DNA of 64,000 nt from contig JAGKXB010000006.1 in assembly GCA_021151485.1 (NCBI GenBank), positions 1 through 64,000 on the forward strand, given 5' to 3'. Shown piece after piece: positions 8,800-18,989 of this stretch. A program made the position numbers and the translations under genes. The notes below the pieces were generated by a model. That model ran no database searches. It was not told the DNA's origin and worked only from the letters and a program-made list of their open reading frames with translations. Source of the stretch: Oxalobacteraceae bacterium (GTDB lineage: Bacteria; Pseudomonadota; Gammaproteobacteria; Burkholderiales; Burkholderiaceae_D). Position 1 is the first letter of the stretch, and every line of letters starts with the position of its first letter.

Positions 8800-10002
8800 A
8801 TGTACGCTGATCGTGTTGTGTCTGGTATGCGCCCTACAGGTGCCATGCATCTTGGTCATTATCATGGTGCTCTTAAAAATTGGGTCACAATGCAAGCCGA
8901 ATTGCCATGCTTATTCTTTGTGGCAGATTGGCATGCGTTGACCACGCATTATGATGATCCTAGCATCATTGAAGCGAGTACTTGGGATATGTTGGTTGAT
9001 TGGTTGGCTGCGGGTATCGACCCATCGCAATCGACCTTGTTCATTCAGTCTAAAGTGCCAGAGCATGCTGAATTGCATTTGTTATTGTCTATGGCGACGC
9101 CATTGGGATGGTTGGAGCGCGTGCCAACTTACAAAGATCAAATCGAACAATTGGCGAATAAGGACTTGGCGACATATGGTTTTCTTGGTTATCCCTTATT
9201 GCAAGCTGCTGATGTATTGATTTATCGTGCCAGCCAAGTTCCGGTTGGTGCAGATCAAGTGCCTCATGTGGAAATGATGCGTGAATTGGCGCGTCGTTTT
9301 AATCATATTTATGGTAAAGAAAAAGACTTTGAGGAAAAAGCACAAGAGGCTGTGAAGAAGCTTGGTAGCAAGCGCGCTAAAATTTATAACGAGTTGCGCG
9401 TTGAGTTTCAGCAAGATGGTAAGGTCGATGCGTTGGAGCAGGCTAAAGCGATGCTGGATGATGCACAAAATCTATCGATGATTGATCGCGAGCGTTTGTT
9501 TGGTTATCTTGAGGGATGTAGGAAACTGATTCTCGTCGAGCCTCAGGTGCGGTTGACTGTTGCTTCACGCTTGCCTGGTTTGGATGGCCGGAAGATGTCG
9601 AAAAGTTACGGTAATACAATCGCTTTACGTGAAAGTAAAGATGTCGTCACTAAGAAAATTCGTACGATGTTGACGGATCCTGCGCGTATACATCGTACTG
9701 ATCCAGGCGATCCGGAAAAATGTCCTGTATGGCAATTGCATCTAATTTATTCTGATGAGAATAAAAAAGAATGGGTAACAAAAGGATGCAAGTCGGCTGG
9801 TATAGGTTGTATTGAGTGCAAACAAATTGTTGCCGATGGTGTACTCAAAGAGCAAGAGCCTATGCGCGAGCGAGCGCAAAAATATCTAGATGATCCATCG
9901 TTGGTGCGTGCGATTGTGGCGGATGGTTGCGATAAAGCCCGTAAGTTGGCACAGGAAACCATGCGAGATGTGCGTGAAGTAATGGGTTTGTCGTATAGCT
10001 AA
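8800..10002 (+). CDS. trpS: tryptophanyl-tRNA synthetase
   Basis: Class I aminoacyl-tRNA synthetase charging tRNA-Trp. The HIGH-type motif is HLGH at residues 17-20 and the KMSKS loop is GRKMSKSYGN with K265. Residues 1-180 form the Rossmann core with PVGADQVPHVEM. At 400 residues it is longer than the roughly 330 of E. coli TrpS; the extra is mainly an inserted segment around 175-230 and is usual in betaproteobacteria. A C-terminal GIGCIECKQ is also lineage-typical. It is coupled to the M50 gene and followed by dapA. Confidence 0.96.
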   Translation: MYADRVVSGMRPTGAMHLGHYHGALKNWVTMQAELPCLFFVADWHALTTHYDDPSIIEASTWDMLVDWLAAGIDPSQSTLFIQSKVPEHAELHLLLSMATPLGWLERVPTYKDQIEQLANKDLATYGFLGYPLLQAADVLIYRASQVPVGADQVPHVEMMRELARRFNHIYGKEKDFEEKAQEAVKKLGSKRAKIYNELRVEFQQDGKVDALEQAKAMLDDAQNLSMIDRERLFGYLEGCRKLILVEPQVRLTVASRLPGLDGRKMSKSYGNTIALRESKDVVTKKIRTMLTDPARIHRTDPGDPEKCPVWQLHLIYSDENKKEWVTKGCKSAGIGCIECKQIVADGVLKEQEPMRERAQKYLDDPSLVRAIVADGCDKARKLAQETMRDVREVMGLSYS

Positions 10003-10059
10003 TAGGCTTATTAAGTTTATTTCTTGTTTTTCTAATTGTTAATTACTAATCAAATGACC

Positions 10060-10935
10060 ATGATCAAGGGCAGTATAGTAGCAATCGTCACCCCTATGCA
10101 GGTGGATGGCAGTTTGGATTTTCCCGCATTGCATCGTCTTATCGATTGGCATGTTTCTGAGGGTACTGACGGTATTGTGATTGTTGGTACAACGGGTGAA
10201 TCTCCGACGGTGAGTGTTGAGGAACATTGTGCCTTGATCAAGGCTGCGGTTGGGCATGCGAATAAACGTATTCCTATTATTGCGGGTACTGGCGGTAATT
10301 CCACTTCGGAAACTATTGAGTTAACGCAATATGCTAAAGAGGTAGGGGCAGATGCGTCTTTGTTGGTTGTGCCATATTACAATCGTCCAGCTCAAGAGGG
10401 GATGTATAAGCATTTCAAAACAATCGCGGAAAAAGTTGATTTGCCAATTATTCTGTACAACGTGCCAGGACGTACTGTCGCTGATATGTCGAATGAAACT
10501 ATTTTACGCTTGGCCCAAGTTCCAGGAATTGTTGGTGTGAAGGATGCAACGGGTAATGTGGCGCGTGGGATCGATTTAATAAGGTTGGCTCCTAGTACAT
10601 TTGCTGTTTATTCTGGGGATGATGCGACAGCAATGGCGCTGATGTTTTGTGGTGCTAAGGGAAATATTTCAGTAACTGCTAACATTGCCCCACGTGCTAT
10701 GCATGAAATGTGTCTTGCTGCAATCGATGGTGATATTACTAAGGCGGTTGCAATCAATAACAGGCTTTTCGCATTACATCAAAAACTTTTCATAGAGGCA
10801 AATCCTGTGCCGGTAAAATGGGCCATGCTAGAAATGGGATTGATTGAATCTGGTTTGCGTTTGCCTTTGTTGACATTGGCTACAGAGAATCAAGAGATCG
10901 TTCGTGCCTCGTTGTTGGAAGCTGGTTTGTTGTGA
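10060..10935 (+). CDS. dapA: 4-hydroxy-tetrahydrodipicolinate synthase
   Basis: Condenses pyruvate with aspartate semialdehyde in lysine and meso-diaminopimelate synthesis. It has the TIM-barrel family signatures [24 protein letters not shown] and LYNVPGRT, and the Schiff-base lysine in GVKDATGN. Starting at ATG 10060 puts that lysine at position 161, as in E. coli DapA, and begins [13 protein letters not shown] like its relatives; ATG 10054 and TTG 10036 are in-frame alternatives. Length is 291 residues, normal for the family. bamC follows, the same pairing as dapA-bamC (nlpB/dapX) in E. coli. Confidence 0.96.
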   Translation: MIKGSIVAIVTPMQVDGSLDFPALHRLIDWHVSEGTDGIVIVGTTGESPTVSVEEHCALIKAAVGHANKRIPIIAGTGGNSTSETIELTQYAKEVGADASLLVVPYYNRPAQEGMYKHFKTIAEKVDLPIILYNVPGRTVADMSNETILRLAQVPGIVGVKDATGNVARGIDLIRLAPSTFAVYSGDDATAMALMFCGAKGNISVTANIAPRAMHEMCLAAIDGDITKAVAINNRLFALHQKLFIEANPVPVKWAMLEMGLIESGLRLPLLTLATENQEIVRASLLEAGLL

Positions 10936-11035
10936 ATTCTTTAGCTTTTAGATTTTGAATTTTTAATTATTTTTTAGAAATTGAAGAGCATTAACCGGAC
11001 ATTAATTTACTCTTTTTATCCCGAGTTTAAACAAT

Positions 11036-12274
11036 ATGATTATTGGTAAAAGTTTTGACATTTTTAACTCAAAGACAGATTCGTGCCGTGTTTTACAAAA
11101 CAGTGCGATATTGAGTGCGGTAATGATTGGTTTAACAGGCTGTAGTTCAATTACTTCAACGTTCGAATCTAATCGTTTAGATTATAAAAGTGCAGCTAAA
11201 TCAACGGTATCGTTAGAGGTTCCACCAGATCTAACACAGTTACAACGGGAGAGTCGTTACACCTTGCCTGTTGTGAATAATGGGGTGGTGAATGCTTCTG
11301 CTTATGGTGCCCAGCAAGGTGAGCGTGCCGGATCAGTTGTTGCTGCGCCATTGGTGGTTGCGAATGTACAAACCAAGGAGTCTGATGTTATTCGTGTGGA
11401 GCGAGAGGGGAATCAACGTTGGTTGGTTGTTAAAAAACCAGCAGAAGTATTGTGGCCGCAGATTAAGGATTTTTGGCAGGATTCTGGTTTCGTGATTAAT
11501 ACAGAATCTTTTGCGACTGGTGTGATGGAAACCGATTGGGCTGAAAATCGTGCAAAAATTCCTCAAGATTTGTTACGCAAGACTTTGGGGAAAATAGTTG
11601 ACTCACTTTATTCTACTGGGGAGCGTGATAAGTTCCGTACTCGCTTAGAGTCGACTGGGAATGGTGCAACCGAAATTTATATTAGCCATCGCGGTACTGA
11701 AGAAGTATTCGTTGGAGCTAATAAAGAGACTACAACGTGGACTGCACGTCCTACTGATCCGCAGTTGGAGGCTGAATTTTTGTCGCGCCTGATGGTACGT
11801 TTAGGTGCAGATGGGGAGCGTGCAAAGAATGCTGTTGCTCAGGCGTTTGTTCAACCAGAGCGTGCAAAATTGGGCAAAGATGCTACGGGTAGCTATGTGA
11901 GTGTCGATGAAAGTTTTGAGCGCGCATGGCGTCGTGTTGGTCTGGCTTTGGATCGTGCTGGTTTTACTGTAGAGGATCGTGATCGTGCTCAAGGTGTTTA
12001 TTTTGTTCGATATATTGGGCAAGAGCAAGATGAAAAAGCCAAAACAGCGAGTGAAAAGGGTTTCTTTTCTAAATTATTTTCTGGTGATTCTTCCAATGAC
12101 AAAATGAAGGCTGTTCAACGTTATCGTGTTTTGGTTAAGAAGACTGATGTAACTAATGCGAATGATGTGGCTAATGCTGTGACTAAAGTTATTGTACTCA
12201 ATGGTGAGGGTAAAATTGAATCGTCATCGAATGTTGATAGAATTTTGTCATTATTAAATGAGCAGCTGAAATAA
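11036..12274 (+). CDS. bamC: outer-membrane protein assembly factor BamC (lipoprotein)
   Basis: Accessory lipoprotein of the BAM complex that inserts outer-membrane beta-barrels. The signal sequence is long, with lipobox LTGC giving an acylated cysteine near residue 36. After it comes the unstructured LDYKSAAKSTVSLEVPPDLTQ segment that contacts BamD in this family. Two helix-grip (BamC) domains follow, around residues 130-230 and 290-410. Position right after dapA is conserved. A near-perfect palindromic terminator follows 10 bp after the stop. Confidence 0.92.
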   Translation: MIIGKSFDIFNSKTDSCRVLQNSAILSAVMIGLTGCSSITSTFESNRLDYKSAAKSTVSLEVPPDLTQLQRESRYTLPVVNNGVVNASAYGAQQGERAGSVVAAPLVVANVQTKESDVIRVEREGNQRWLVVKKPAEVLWPQIKDFWQDSGFVINTESFATGVMETDWAENRAKIPQDLLRKTLGKIVDSLYSTGERDKFRTRLESTGNGATEIYISHRGTEEVFVGANKETTTWTARPTDPQLEAEFLSRLMVRLGADGERAKNAVAQAFVQPERAKLGKDATGSYVSVDESFERAWRRVGLALDRAGFTVEDRDRAQGVYFVRYIGQEQDEKAKTASEKGFFSKLFSGDSSNDKMKAVQRYRVLVKKTDVTNANDVANAVTKVIVLNGEGKIESSSNVDRILSLLNEQLK

Positions 12275-12284
12275 CGTTGGGCAC

Positions 12285-12314
12285 AAAAAAGCCGACCTTA
12301 AGGTCGGCTTTTTT
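12285..12314. terminator. strong bidirectional terminator between bamC and the Ala-rich lipoprotein gene
   Basis: Perfect palindrome: AAAAAAGCCGACCTT pairs with its reverse complement AAGGTCGGCTTTTTT. The GC-rich stem is flanked by A6 and T6, so it can end transcription from both convergent genes. Confidence 0.93.
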
Positions 12315-12329
12315 CAAGAAATCTGTTGA

Positions 12330-12611
12330 TTACTTGGATTTTGCAGATGCAGCTTTAGCAGCGTCAGCAGATGCGCCGGCAGCAGCTGAAGCAGCGGCTG
12401 GAGCAGCAGCTTCTGCGGATGCAGCAGGTGCCATAGCAGCAGGAGCTTCAGCAGAAGCTGCTGCGCCTGGAATAGCTGGAGCAGCTGGAGCAGCAGCTGG
12501 TGCTGATACTTCAGCTGCAGGAGCAGGAGCTGCTGCTGGAGCTTCTTCTTTTTTGCTGCAAGCAGCCAAAGCGATCGCCAACAAGGAGATGATCAACAGA
12601 GATTTTTTCAT
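12330..12611 (-). CDS. Ala/Pro-rich small lipoprotein
   Basis: A 93-residue protein with signal peptide MKKSLLIISLLAIALAACSK and lipobox LAAC, so the mature protein starts at Cys18. The rest is nearly all Ala, Pro, Ser and Glu (for example PAAAPAPAAEVSAPAAAPAA) and has no folded domain. Such proteins are common in Burkholderiales and may act as periplasmic spacers; function is unknown. The opposite strand also carries an Ala-rich open frame, an artefact of the GCx repeats. The signal peptide, terminator and promoter all support the minus strand. Confidence 0.82.
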   Translation of the reverse strand: MKKSLLIISLLAIALAACSKKEEAPAAAPAPAAEVSAPAAAPAAPAIPGAAASAEAPAAMAPAASAEAAAPAAASAAAGASADAAKAASAKSK

Positions 12612-12625
12612 GGTGTTCCCTTAAT

Positions 12626-12657
12626 AAATAAACAAATAAACAAATAAACAAATAAAC
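12626..12657. repeat. four tandem copies of an 8-bp unit
   Basis: Four perfect head-to-tail copies of AAATAAAC, in the transcribed leader of the Ala-rich lipoprotein gene, 14 bp upstream of its start codon. They occupy the region where a ribosome-binding site would be. Confidence 0.95.
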
Positions 12658-12768
12658 CAAAATTTTTCGATGAATAATTACCGGTAATTATCGCTCTATA
12701 GGTTAGGTCGTTTCCGAAGTTTCTTGAAAAATGGTGTTTTCCAAACAACGAAATATTCCTAACCCGCG

Positions 12769-12796
12769 ATTATAGCGATTTTTTGTTCTATGCAAT
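12769..12796 (-). promoter_or_regulatory. probable promoter of the Ala-rich lipoprotein gene
   Basis: Minus strand: a perfect -10 TATAAT (12774-12769) and a -35 ATTGCA/TTGCAT-like hexamer 15-16 bp upstream (12796-12790). Transcription would begin near 12762, giving a leader of about 150 nt that includes the tandem repeat. Confidence 0.5.
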
Positions 12797-12912
12797 AGAA
12801 GCAATGATGTTTTTTTGCAGAGCATTGCAGAATTACCACAAATGTTGTTTTTTGTTATTTTTTTGATACTTTTGTATGTGGAATTGGGCTCAATTAGTCA
12901 ATTTGGTTTTGA

Positions 12913-14034
12913 TTAACTTAGCGTAAGCCATCCATCTTGATACCATGTATACAAGGCTTCCCAAATATCGGTAGATGCATTTGCTAAGATGGCGCTATCC
13001 AGTTTTCGCGTATCGGCCAATATTGTGAGTATGGTTTTATCATCGTCGTTTATAGCGAACGACATGCCGTTGATGAATAAATGTTCTCCGCAATACAGCA
13101 TTCGTGATTTGATTGATAATAAGACACCTTGTTTGCGTGCTGTTTTTTCAAAAGAAGCCGGTGTTAATGGTTTAACTGGTGTCCGAAAAATGACACTATG
13201 CGCCGGCTCTGATAAATGCTCTCCAAGAAAAATAGTGATGTCGTCTTTGGTGAATTTTACTTTGTTTAATTCTGTTGAAATATGAGAAATCATTGAGTTA
13301 TCAATTTTGGCAGGATGTTTGGTTGGTTTGCGTTCAGGATCGGTATAGCGCCCTGGCAAATCAATTGAATCAGCCATAAATTGTAAAAATGCATCCCCCA
13401 ATTCTTGATAAGAAGGTATGCGAAATCCTATTGAGTAAGTCATGCATTCTCCTACGGCAATGCCATCATGGGCGTAATGTGGGGGCAGATAGAGCATGTC
13501 GCCAGGTTCTAGGATAAATTCTTCTTCTACCTGAAAATTATTTAAAATTTTTAGGGGCAAATCTGGTACCAAGGTTAAATCTTTTTGCGCGCTAATCCGC
13601 CAACGTCGTTGTCCATGTGCTTGTAGTAAAAAAACATCATACGAATCAAAATGTGGCCCTACGCCACCCGTATCTGTGGCGTAACTAATCATTAAATCAT
13701 CAAGCCGCGTATCGGAAATAAAGCGAAATTGACGCAGTAGGGCGTCGACGGATTCATCTTGCAAATTGACGCCTTGTACTAACAGTGTCCAGCCTTTTTT
13801 GGTGATGGCAGGCAAAGTGTTAAAGGGGCCATGTTGCATGTCCCATTGTTGATCTTCATGGGTGATGAGACGTGCATCGACATCGTTTTTGCCGGCTAAT
13901 TCAAACAAAGATGGGCGGCTGACCAAAGGTGTGAAATTGGGAATGGCTTGGCGAATTAATAAAGGTTTTTTTTGCCAATAATCACGCATAAATTCTGCGT
14001 GGCTGAGTTCGCCCAGAATGGATAAGTTTTTCAT
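12913..14034 (-). CDS. JmjC/cupin ribosomal protein oxygenase (RoxA/YcfD-like)
   Basis: Fe(II)- and 2-oxoglutarate-dependent hydroxylase; the E. coli relative YcfD hydroxylates an arginine of ribosomal protein L16. The facial triad is visible as HFD in GGVGPHFDSYDVFLLQ (about residues 127-129) with the distal histidine in YLPPHYAHDG. N-terminal FMRDYWQKKPLLIRQA is a family hallmark. The C-terminal 150 residues form the dimerisation/winged-helix part. At 373 residues it is of normal length. It is divergent from the slyD-like gene. Confidence 0.9.
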   Translation of the reverse strand: MKNLSILGELSHAEFMRDYWQKKPLLIRQAIPNFTPLVSRPSLFELAGKNDVDARLITHEDQQWDMQHGPFNTLPAITKKGWTLLVQGVNLQDESVDALLRQFRFISDTRLDDLMISYATDTGGVGPHFDSYDVFLLQAHGQRRWRISAQKDLTLVPDLPLKILNNFQVEEEFILEPGDMLYLPPHYAHDGIAVGECMTYSIGFRIPSYQELGDAFLQFMADSIDLPGRYTDPERKPTKHPAKIDNSMISHISTELNKVKFTKDDITIFLGEHLSEPAHSVIFRTPVKPLTPASFEKTARKQGVLLSIKSRMLYCGEHLFINGMSFAINDDDKTILTILADTRKLDSAILANASTDIWEALYTWYQDGWLTLS

Positions 14035-14185
14035 TAATGATCAAATAAAGGTAGGGGAATGAGGGATTGCACGTTAATGTTTACAGATATTTGCTTGTGC
14101 TTGCTGTTGTTTGAAACTGACTAGTTTCGATCATATGAGTATAATTGCCGCTATGTTGTTTGTATATTAAATGAAAGAATTCACT

Positions 14186-14746
14186 ATGAAAATTGCTAAA
14201 AATACGGTGGTGACCGTGAAATACAAGCTATCAGATGCGCAAGGCAATCTGATTGAAGATGGTCGCGAGCCCATGGTCTATTTACATGGTGGCTATGAAA
14301 ATACCTTGCCAAAAATAGAAGAAGCTTTGGATGGCAAAGAGGCAGGTTATGAAACCATGATTCAAGTTGAGCCTCAAGATGCGTTTGGTGAGTATGACCC
14401 TAGTTTGGTCAAAATCGAGCCACGTAATCGTTTACCTGCACCTTTAGAGATTGGTATGCAATTTGAAGGGACGCCAGATGATGTCGATAGCGATGAAGAG
14501 GCTTTGATTTTTACAGTGACGGATATTGCTGATGATAAGGTGGTGTTGGATGGTAATCATCCGCTTGCTGGTATTGCCTTGCGTTTTTCGTTAAATGTGA
14601 CAGAAGTGCGTGCTGCTACCGATGAAGAAATCGTGCATGAGCATGTGCATGGTCCAAATGGACATCATCATGCTCATGATGACATGGATGATGAAGATGA
14701 CGAAAGCAGCGAAGGTGACGAATTCCGTACTCATCTGATTCATTGA
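14186..14746 (+). CDS. SlyD-like FKBP peptidyl-prolyl isomerase and chaperone
   Basis: A 186-residue FKBP with the SlyD architecture: an N-terminal FKBP half (VVTVKYKLSDAQGNLIE, YLHGGYENTLPKIEEALDGKEAG), an inserted IF domain (about 70-125) and return to the FKBP fold (DGNHPLAGIALRF). The tail is rich in His and Asp/Glu (HEHVHGPNGHHHAHDD), which in SlyD binds nickel. An in-frame ATG lies at 14171, but GAAAGAA at 14173-14179 serves ATG 14186. A -10-like TATAAT lies at 14140-14145. The slyD symbol is withheld because several paralogs share this build. Confidence 0.88.
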   Translation: MKIAKNTVVTVKYKLSDAQGNLIEDGREPMVYLHGGYENTLPKIEEALDGKEAGYETMIQVEPQDAFGEYDPSLVKIEPRNRLPAPLEIGMQFEGTPDDVDSDEEALIFTVTDIADDKVVLDGNHPLAGIALRFSLNVTEVRAATDEEIVHEHVHGPNGHHHAHDDMDDEDDESSEGDEFRTHLIH

Positions 14747-14805
14747 TATTTGCATTTAAGTAGGCAAATGGAAAATGGAGCCTATAAAGCCTGTAAATAA
14801 TTTCT

Positions 14806-14866
14806 CTGCTGTTTTAAATTAAATTTATAAACTTAAAAAGTTGGAAATTCCAATTTAAAACGGCAG
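14806..14866. repeat. long inverted repeat between the slyD-like gene and purL
   Basis: Arms CTGCTGTTTTAAATT (14806-14820) and AATTTAAAACGGCAG (14852-14866) pair over 15 positions with one G-T. The 31-base loop contains smaller pairs AATTT/AAATT and AACTT/AAGTT, so the whole can form one long hairpin. No T-run follows on either strand, so it is not a typical terminator. It ends 83 bp before purL. Confidence 0.8.
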
Positions 14867-14949
14867 AAAATTCGTTGTGCCTTCCTTGAAGATTTAATCC
14901 GGAAATTACCTCTAACTCGCAGCGATGCTGCATCAACCACTTTTTCATC

Positions 14950-17900
14950 ATGTTGATTTTGTCGGGTTCTAATGCCCTATCTGTATTTCGTACCCAGGGT
15001 CTTTTATCTCAACTACGTGTTGTCGATTCCGCGATTGTAGGCGTGACAGCGCGCTTTTTGCATTTGATTGATGCAGCCAAACCTTTGTCTGACGCTGAGA
15101 TGACGCGCTTGCAGGCTTTGTTGACGTATGGCGATCCATTTGAAAGCAGTGCTGATGGCGAGGCATTCGTTGTGATTCCACGTTTTGGCACAATTTCACC
15201 TTGGGCGTCGAAGGCGACTGAGATTGCGCATCATTGCGATTTGCCTCAGATTAAACGGATAGAGCGTGGGATTGCGTATTCGATCCAACTCAAAGCAGGT
15301 TTGCTTGGTCAGAATAAAAAACTATCTGATGCTGCCATTAACGCTGTGGCGGATTTGTTGCATGACAGAATGACCGAAACCGTGTTGCGTGATGTGCAGG
15401 ATGCAGCGGGTTTATTCCAAGAACTGGAAGCAAAACCATTGGAGTATGTCGATATTTTATCTGGTGGCAGAGCAGCGTTAGAGAAAGCAAATGCCGAGCT
15501 GGGTTTGGCGCTTTCTGAGGATGAAATCGATTATTTATTGGATGCGTTTACGGCTCCACAAGTGCGGCGTAATCCCACCGATGTCGAATTGATGATGTTT
15601 GCGCAAGCCAATAGTGAGCATTGCCGTCACAAAATATTCAATGCCGAATGGACCATTGATGGCGAAAAGCAGGACAAATCGCTCTTCGCCATGATTAAAA
15701 ATACCCATCAATTGCAGCCCAAAGGTACGATTGTTGCGTATAGCGACAATTCATCCATCATGGCGGGTGCCGAGGTTACGCGTTTTTATCCTCGTGGTGA
15801 GCAAGCAGGGCATGTGTATGCAGCCTCCAAAGAATTGACGCATACCTTGATGAAAGTGGAAACACACAACCATCCGACAGCGATTGCGCCATTTCCTGGG
15901 GCATCGACGGGTGCGGGCGGTGAGATTCGTGACGAAGGTGCGACTGGTCGTGGATCCAAACCAAAGGCGGGTTTGTGTGGATTTACGGTGTCGAATTTGC
16001 AATTGCCTGATGCCATTCAACCTTGGGAAAATGTGCAGGATGTCATCGCACCGGTTGGTCAGCGCGCGACGTCCGATACCAATGTTACGCAATACGGTAA
16101 GCCGGATCGCATCGCTTCCCCTCTACAAATCATGATCGAAGGGCCGATAGGCGGAGCGGCTTTCAATAATGAATTTGGTCGTCCTAATTTGGCTGGCTAT
16201 TTCCGTACGTATGAGCAGAATGTAGCGGGTTCGGTGTTTGGCTACCACAAACCCATCATGATTGCGGGTGGTATGGGGAATATCACGGATCAGCACACAC
16301 ACAAAATAGCCTTTCCAGCGGGCAGTTTGCTGATTCAGTTAGGTGGCCCTGGTATGCGGATTGGGATGGGAGGCAGTGCAGCTTCATCCATGAGTACCGG
16401 CGCCAATACAGCGGATTTGGATTTTGATTCCGTGCAGCGAGGTAACCCGGAAATGCAACGTCGGGCGCAGGAAGTGATCAATGCTTGTTGGGCCATGGGT
16501 GAACAGAATCCGATTTTGTCTATCCATGATGTCGGCGCGGGTGGTTTGTCGAATGCGTTTCCTGAATTAAGTAATGATGCCAAGCGTGGTGCTAACTTTG
16601 ATTTGCGTGCGATTTTGCTGGAAGAAAGTGGCATGGCACCAAAAGAAATTTGGAGTAATGAATCGCAAGAGCGTTATGTGCTAGCAATTGCACCGGATTC
16701 TTTGCCCGCATTTCAAGCGCTGTGTGAACGTGAGCGTTGTTTGTATGCTGTCGTCGGGGTGGCGACAGAAGAGCGACATTTAAGAGTCAGCGATCCGGTG
16801 CATGATAATCATCCAGTCGATATGCCGATGGAAGTGTTGTTGGGCAAACCACCCAGAATGCAACGGGATGTGGCGCGTGTTCAGCCCGATTTGCCTGCGA
16901 TTGATTTGACGGGCATGGATTTGCTGGAAGTGTCACAGCGCGTATTGCGTTTGCCTAGCGTGGCGGACAAATCCTTTTTGATTACGATCGGTGATCGCAC
17001 CGTGGGTGGTTTGACGGTGCGTGATCAAATGGTCGGGCCATGGCAAGTTCCTGTCGCAGATTGTGCGGTGACTTCCATGAGTTTTGAAGGTTATTTGGGC
17101 GAAGCCATGGCGATGGGTGAGCGCACGCCACTGGCGGTGATTCATCCTGCTGCTGCAGGTCGTATGGCAATTGGGGAGGCAGTGACGAATATTGCTGCCG
17201 CAGCGATTGCCGATATTTCAGATATCAAACTCTCTGCTAACTGGATGGCGGCGTGTGGTCAGCCTGGGCAGGATGCGGCGTTGTTCGATACTGTTCAGGC
17301 AGTTGGCATGGAACTTTGCCCAGCGCTGGGGATCAGCATTCCTGTTGGTAAGGATTCCTTATCCATGCGTACGACCTGGAAGGATGAGGGTACGGACAAA
17401 GCTGTCACTTCACCCGTTTCCTTGATCGTCACCGCCTTTGCGCCAGTGCAGGATGTGCGGCGTTCATTGACACCGCAATTACGCATGGATGCCGGCGATA
17501 CGGTGTTGATATTGATTGATTTGGGCCGCAATAAAAATCGCATGGGCGCATCGGCTTTGGCGCAAGTGATGCAGCAATTGGGTAATGAAACCCCGGATGT
17601 GGACAGTGCAGACGATCTCAAAGGGTTTTTTGCTGCGATTCAACAACTTAATCAAAACGGTAAATTGCTGGCTTATCACGATCGATCCGATGGCGGTTTG
17701 TTTGCCAGCTTGTGCGAAATGGCCTTTGCAGGGCATTGTGGTGTGTCCATTAATTTGGATATGTTGGTGCTCGGAAGCGAACATGACGCCGATTGGGGCG
17801 ATGCCAAAAATTGGGCGAGCCAGGTATCAGAACGTCGCAATGAAATGACTTTGCGCGCTTTGTTCAATGAAGAGTTGGGCGCGGTGATTCAAGTGCGTGC

Positions 17901-18978
17901 TGAGGATAAATCGGCTGTGATGCAAGTCTTGCGTCAGCACAATCTGGGCGCTGCTAGCCATATCATCGGCAAACCGAATGCCAGCGATGTGATCGAATTC
18001 ATGCGTGATGCCAAATCGATTTACAGCCAGCCGCGCACCAGTTTGCAACGGTTATGGAGTGAAACCAGCTGGCAAATTTCCCGCCTGCGCGACAATCCAG
18101 CTTGCGCCGATGCAGAATACGACCGTATTTTGGATAGCAGCGATCGCGGTATTACGCCAGTCGTTGGATTTGATCTGCAGCAAGATATTGCCGCACCTTT
18201 CATTGCCACGGGTGTGCGACCACGGGTCGCTATTTTGCGTGAGCAGGGTGTCAATTCTCATGTCGAAACGGCTTATGTGATGCATCAATCCGGCTTTACT
18301 GCGGTGGATGTACACATGAGCGATTTGATTGCTGGTCGCACCAAACTCTCCGATTTCCACGGCGTGATCGCAGTGGGCGGATTTTCTTACGGCGACGTAT
18401 TGGGCGCAGGTGAGGGTTGGGCGAAAACGATTTTGTTCAACGCCAGTTTGGCTGAGCAATTTACCGCATTCTTCCAGCGTAAGGACACCTTTGGGCTGGG
18501 TATTTGTAATGGTTGTCAAATGATGAGTAATTTGAAATCCATCATTCCTGGCGCCGAGGCTTGGCCTAAATTTACACGTAACAAATCCGAGCGTTTGGAG
18601 GCACGTTTTGCCATGGTAGAAGTGGCGGCATCACCATCGATCTTCTTCCAAGACATGGCGGGTATGCAAAGTCCAATCGCTGTAGCGCATGGAGAGGGGT
18701 TTGCCGATTTCTCACAAACGGGCGATATCAACAAGGCCATCGTGGCGATGCGCTTCACAGATAACGCTGGTGTGGCGACGGAAACATATCCCTACAATCC
18801 CAATGGTTCGCCGCAGGGCATTACATCAGTGACGACGCCGGATGGTCGTTTCACCGTCATGATGCCGCATGCTGAACGCGTGTTCCGTTCGGTACAACAA
18901 TCATGGCATCCTGAATCATGGGGCGAAGATAGTCCTTGGATGCGTATGTTCCGCAATGCGCGTCGTTGGATAGGTTAA
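14950..18978 (+). CDS. purL: phosphoribosylformylglycinamidine synthase
   Basis: Fourth step of purine synthesis: ATP- and glutamine-dependent conversion of FGAR to FGAM. The 1,342-residue single chain is the large proteobacterial form. An N-terminal PurS-like domain is followed by a linker, two AIR-synthase-like halves ([42 protein letters not shown]) and a C-terminal glutamine amidotransferase with nucleophile C1186 in [11 protein letters not shown] and partners in AHGEGFADF and PHAERVFR. Codons are GC-richer than in neighbouring genes. A small membrane-protein gene starts 11 bp after its stop. Confidence 0.97.
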   Translation: MLILSGSNALSVFRTQGLLSQLRVVDSAIVGVTARFLHLIDAAKPLSDAEMTRLQALLTYGDPFESSADGEAFVVIPRFGTISPWASKATEIAHHCDLPQIKRIERGIAYSIQLKAGLLGQNKKLSDAAINAVADLLHDRMTETVLRDVQDAAGLFQELEAKPLEYVDILSGGRAALEKANAELGLALSEDEIDYLLDAFTAPQVRRNPTDVELMMFAQANSEHCRHKIFNAEWTIDGEKQDKSLFAMIKNTHQLQPKGTIVAYSDNSSIMAGAEVTRFYPRGEQAGHVYAASKELTHTLMKVETHNHPTAIAPFPGASTGAGGEIRDEGATGRGSKPKAGLCGFTVSNLQLPDAIQPWENVQDVIAPVGQRATSDTNVTQYGKPDRIASPLQIMIEGPIGGAAFNNEFGRPNLAGYFRTYEQNVAGSVFGYHKPIMIAGGMGNITDQHTHKIAFPAGSLLIQLGGPGMRIGMGGSAASSMSTGANTADLDFDSVQRGNPEMQRRAQEVINACWAMGEQNPILSIHDVGAGGLSNAFPELSNDAKRGANFDLRAILLEESGMAPKEIWSNESQERYVLAIAPDSLPAFQALCERERCLYAVVGVATEERHLRVSDPVHDNHPVDMPMEVLLGKPPRMQRDVARVQPDLPAIDLTGMDLLEVSQRVLRLPSVADKSFLITIGDRTVGGLTVRDQMVGPWQVPVADCAVTSMSFEGYLGEAMAMGERTPLAVIHPAAAGRMAIGEAVTNIAAAAIADISDIKLSANWMAACGQPGQDAALFDTVQAVGMELCPALGISIPVGKDSLSMRTTWKDEGTDKAVTSPVSLIVTAFAPVQDVRRSLTPQLRMDAGDTVLILIDLGRNKNRMGASALAQVMQQLGNETPDVDSADDLKGFFAAIQQLNQNGKLLAYHDRSDGGLFASLCEMAFAGHCGVSINLDMLVLGSEHDADWGDAKNWASQVSERRNEMTLRALFNEELGAVIQVRAEDKSAVMQVLRQHNLGAASHIIGKPNASDVIEFMRDAKSIYSQPRTSLQRLWSETSWQISRLRDNPACADAEYDRILDSSDRGITPVVGFDLQQDIAAPFIATGVRPRVAILREQGVNSHVETAYVMHQSGFTAVDVHMSDLIAGRTKLSDFHGVIAVGGFSYGDVLGAGEGWAKTILFNASLAEQFTAFFQRKDTFGLGICNGCQMMSNLKSIIPGAEAWPKFTRNKSERLEARFAMVEVAASPSIFFQDMAGMQSPIAVAHGEGFADFSQTGDINKAIVAMRFTDNAGVATETYPYNPNGSPQGITSVTTPDGRFTVMMPHAERVFRSVQQSWHPESWGEDSPWMRMFRNARRWIG

Positions 18979-18989
18979 TTAATCAATCA

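Larger units (their letters stand above)
12612..12912. other. intergenic region upstream of the Ala-rich lipoprotein gene
   Basis: About 300 bp without a gene between the lipoprotein gene and the 3' end of the JmjC oxygenase gene. It holds the 8-bp tandem repeat at 12626-12657, a minus-strand promoter at 12769-12796 and a long A/T-rich leader of about 150 nt. I see nothing else. Confidence 0.7.

Noticed and set aside
12277-12624. Ala-rich plus-strand protein opposite the lipoprotein
   Set aside because: Mirror of the GCx-repeat codons; it starts before and runs across the terminator and has no signal peptide or promoter.
18052-18519. 155-codon antisense gene within purL
   Set aside because: Lies wholly opposite conserved PurL amidotransferase codons and shows no domain or start signal.
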